Shown one piece after another: positions 14,302 to 15,464 of a stretch of 15,464 nt of DNA. Within the stretch, counting starts at the first letter, position 1, and every line of letters starts with the position of its first letter. The DNA is from JAJRZX01 sp964407495 (GTDB taxonomy: Bacteria > Desulfobacterota > GWC2-55-46 > JADFVP01), in contig CAYOVP010000047.1 in NCBI GenBank assembly GCA_964407495.1, positions 1 through 15,464 on the forward strand. Reading direction: 5' to 3'. The notes beneath the pieces are model-generated. The model made no database searches, had not been told where the DNA came from, and saw nothing but the letters and a program-made list of their open reading frames with translations. The position numbers and the translations under genes were made by a program.

Positions 14302-15054
14302 ATGGCGACGGAAGGGCTACTGACGAATAATATGAATACCAGTACAGAAAGACGGCCCGATGACTACTCTCATATCTGCGTAGGGAGGTGCGGGGGACTC
14401 TGTTGCGACCCATGGTGGGGTATCATACACTACAGTCTCCAGACGTCTCTCAACGCAGGTAAAGAGGAGGCCTTGGAACGAGAACTCCTCCAAAGTCTCA
14501 AGAAGCGTGAAAAACGTATACGTGAGGCCTATGTCACAAAAGAAAGACCACCGCGCGCTCTCTTCCATGCCCCGGAATCATACAGTCTCATCTTACGGGG
14601 CATGAAGCCCCAGGGCAATGCACTGAGGCTCGACCTCATAGCCGTCTTCGCCTTCAGGTGCAGGTTTCTCTCAGATGAGAAGACCTGCACCATCCATCCC
14701 ACACTCGACCCCCAAGGCCGTGACATCCGCCCCCCGCACTGCGCCCGCCTCGGAACTCCAGGAGCAAGGGCCGGAGAAGAAGGCTACTGCCGTATTATCG
14801 ATGCCGCAACTTCAAACTCCGAAGACAAGGACGAACCAATAGACAAGGCAATTGAACTCGAAAAAAACACCAGTATAAGATACATGAAGGAGGGTGTGGC
14901 CGAACCGGAACTGGCCGTTCAAGGTGTTCTGGAAAAGGTTCGTGACTACTGGCAGAAGAACGCCCAGACAAGACTGAACGCAAACAAAACGGGCAGGAAT
15001 GAACCATGCCCCTGCGGAAGCGGTAAAAAATTCAAAAAATGCCACGGAAAATAG
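14302..15054 (+). CDS. Cysteine-rich YkgJ-like protein with C-terminal SEC-C zinc motif
   Basis: A 250-residue protein of unknown function. Near the N-terminus is a cysteine cluster CVGRCGGLCC (C26, C30, C34, C35), followed by C120, C129, C147 and C163 in the context CRFLSDEKTCTIHP and RPPHCARLG. This resembles the zinc/iron-chelating YkgJ (UPF0153) family. The C-terminus EPCPCGSGKKFKKCHGK (235-250 region) is a complete SEC-C zinc motif, as found at the end of SecA. Between them is a charged helical stretch. The start is uncertain: ATG 14302 lacks a good ribosome site, ATG 14332 has GGAAGGG about 15 bases upstream, and a TTG at 14260 would lie inside the repeat. A metal-binding or metalloprotein-maturation role is plausible but not shown. 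Confidence 0.75.
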   Translation: MATEGLLTNNMNTSTERRPDDYSHICVGRCGGLCCDPWWGIIHYSLQTSLNAGKEEALERELLQSLKKREKRIREAYVTKERPPRALFHAPESYSLILRGMKPQGNALRLDLIAVFAFRCRFLSDEKTCTIHPTLDPQGRDIRPPHCARLGTPGARAGEEGYCRIIDAATSNSEDKDEPIDKAIELEKNTSIRYMKEGVAEPELAVQGVLEKVRDYWQKNAQTRLNANKTGRNEPCPCGSGKKFKKCHGK

Positions 15055-15060
15055 GAAGAA

Positions 15061-15095
15061 GGAGACCAGAGAAAAACGGTTTTTCGCAAAGTCCC
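15061..15095 (-). repeat. Degenerate fragment of the 116-bp repeat
   Basis: Read on the minus strand, GGGACTTTGCGAAAAACC then GTTTTTCTC matches the repeat start GGACTATGCGCAAAAACC then GGTTTTCTTTG with a few changes. It lies seven bases after the SEC-C gene stop, in the same orientation as array 3. Confidence 0.55.
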
Positions 15096-15112
15096 GCGCG
15101 CGCGCAATCGAC

Positions 15113-15147
15113 AAAAAAAACCGGCCCGGCGGAGGAGGCCGGACCGG
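15113..15147 (-). terminator. Strong intrinsic terminator, minus strand
   Basis: On the minus strand, CCGGTCCGGC, loop CTCCTCC, GCCGGGCCGG (ten pairs, one of them G-U) is followed at once by eight T. On the + strand the run is A and comes before the stem, so the signal works for leftward transcripts. A second perfect stem, GGGCAGGG/CCCTGCCC (15159-15166 with 15180-15187), lies just upstream in the leftward direction. Confidence 0.88.
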
Positions 15148-15257
15148 CAGGAGGAGGTGGGCAGGGTGGCCTTGCGGCGCCCTGCCCGGGTTGAGGGTGA
15201 AGAAGAAGGCGATCAATAACCAGGAGGAGGTATCGGTACTTCCTTGAAAAGGACTCT

Positions 15258-15365
15258 TCAGGGGGCAAGGTATGTAGCGGCCAGAGCGAAGAGTACAACA
15301 GACAAAATCCCCACATTCACGCCAAAACCTATTATCAGGACTATGTCATCTATTCTCTTTCTCAT
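15258..15365 (-). CDS. Candidate 35-residue single-span membrane peptide
   Basis: The ORF begins MRKRIDDIVLIIGFGVNVG and ends ATYLAP. A short basic and acidic head is followed by about 26 hydrophobic residues, so it looks like a one-helix inner-membrane peptide with its basic end inside. It has no clear ribosome site of its own, but its ATG overlaps by four bases (ATGA) the stop of a six-codon ORF at 15362-15382 that does have one. Promoter, mini-ORF, peptide ORF and terminator follow in proper order on the minus strand, which makes a real gene more likely than chance. I recognise no family. Confidence 0.5.
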   Translation of the reverse strand: MRKRIDDIVLIIGFGVNVGILSVVLFALAATYLAP

Positions 15366-15382
15366 TGTATATTACCAAACAT
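15362..15382 (-). CDS. Six-codon leader ORF coupled to the membrane peptide
   Basis: ATG TTT GGT AAT ATA CAA TGA on the minus strand, with AGGG (15389-15392) six bases before the ATG and AAGGA just beyond it. Its TGA shares the bases ATGA with the start of the 35-residue ORF, as expected for translational coupling. Too short to judge by composition. Confidence 0.35.
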   Translation of the reverse strand: MFGNIQ

Positions 15383-15417
15383 TCAAATCCCTGTCCTTAA
15401 TACCGCTCTTGTATCCC

Positions 15418-15426
15418 ATTATACCA
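15418..15426 (-). promoter_or_regulatory. Extended -10 promoter, minus strand
   Basis: On the minus strand TGGTATAAT is a perfect extended -10 element, followed by GGGATAC. No clear -35 is needed for this class and none is obvious. The predicted start near 15408-15411 would give a transcript of about 300 bases ending at the terminator at 15113-15147. Confidence 0.6.
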
Positions 15427-15464
15427 GCGCAAGGTTAAAGGATAATTAGAGAGCAGGTATTTTG

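Noticed and set aside
15032..15316. 94-codon minus-strand ORF overlapping the right-end terminator
   Set aside because: It reads straight through both terminator stems and the poly-T tract, with Pro/Ala-rich low-complexity sequence, and its frame differs from the better-supported small ORF.
1..15464. tRNA or rRNA genes and insertion sequences with transposase
   Set aside because: No cloverleaf, rRNA core sequence or transposase-like protein was seen on either strand.

Overview
The window looks like part of a draft or metagenome-derived chromosome of a Gram-negative, GC-rich bacterium. The gene set (RpoH-type sigma factor, Mla/MCE lipid transport module behind alr, a split ATP synthase F0 cluster, a corrinoid-activator-like ASKHA protein) and the codon style (heavy use of CTC, ATA and AGG) fit Desulfobacterota (former Deltaproteobacteria), Nitrospirota or a neighbouring lineage. 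I cannot name the species. All recognisable protein genes lie on the + strand except one small candidate at the right edge. A run of exactly 100 N marks a scaffold gap of unknown true size.

Layout. 1-208: G-rich leader with a direct repeat. 209-1581: atpZ-atpI-atpB, the membrane accessory proteins and subunit a of F-type ATP synthase, without atpE next to them. 1726-2586: a near-consensus sigma70 promoter driving an RpoH-like sigma factor that lacks much of region 3. 2587-3034: non-coding, with competing hairpins, a probable terminator and a -10 box for the next operon. 3035-7410: alr-mlaE-mlaF-mlaD; the MCE protein carries a long helical region and a beta-rich C-terminal domain. 7503-8789: an ASKHA (DUF4445/RACo-like) ATPase lacking any ferredoxin domain. 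8790-9172: leader of the purine genes, with a fragmentary resemblance to a ZTP riboswitch. 9173-12035: purH-purD. 12553-13053: purE. 13376-14032: tsaC. 14302-15054: a cysteine-rich protein with a C-terminal SEC-C zinc motif. 15113-15426: a candidate minus-strand micro-operon with an extended -10 promoter, a 6-codon ORF overlapping a 35-codon membrane peptide ORF, and a strong intrinsic terminator.

The most unusual part is 12045-14285. The intergenic spaces around purE and tsaC are filled with copies of an approximately 116-118 bp, palindrome-rich repeat that I do not recognise. Two arrays point rightward (upstream of purE and upstream of tsaC) and one, downstream of tsaC, points leftward. Each array has one specialised end unit with a perfect 12-bp hairpin, so tsaC is bracketed by inverted hairpin ends. 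The scaffold gap falls inside the first array, so its copy number is unknown.

Functionally the genes are mostly housekeeping: ATP synthesis, stress or alternative transcription, D-alanine for peptidoglycan, envelope lipid transport, late purine biosynthesis and tRNA t6A modification. Interest lies in the repeats, the leaders, the minus-strand unit and a few odd protein architectures.
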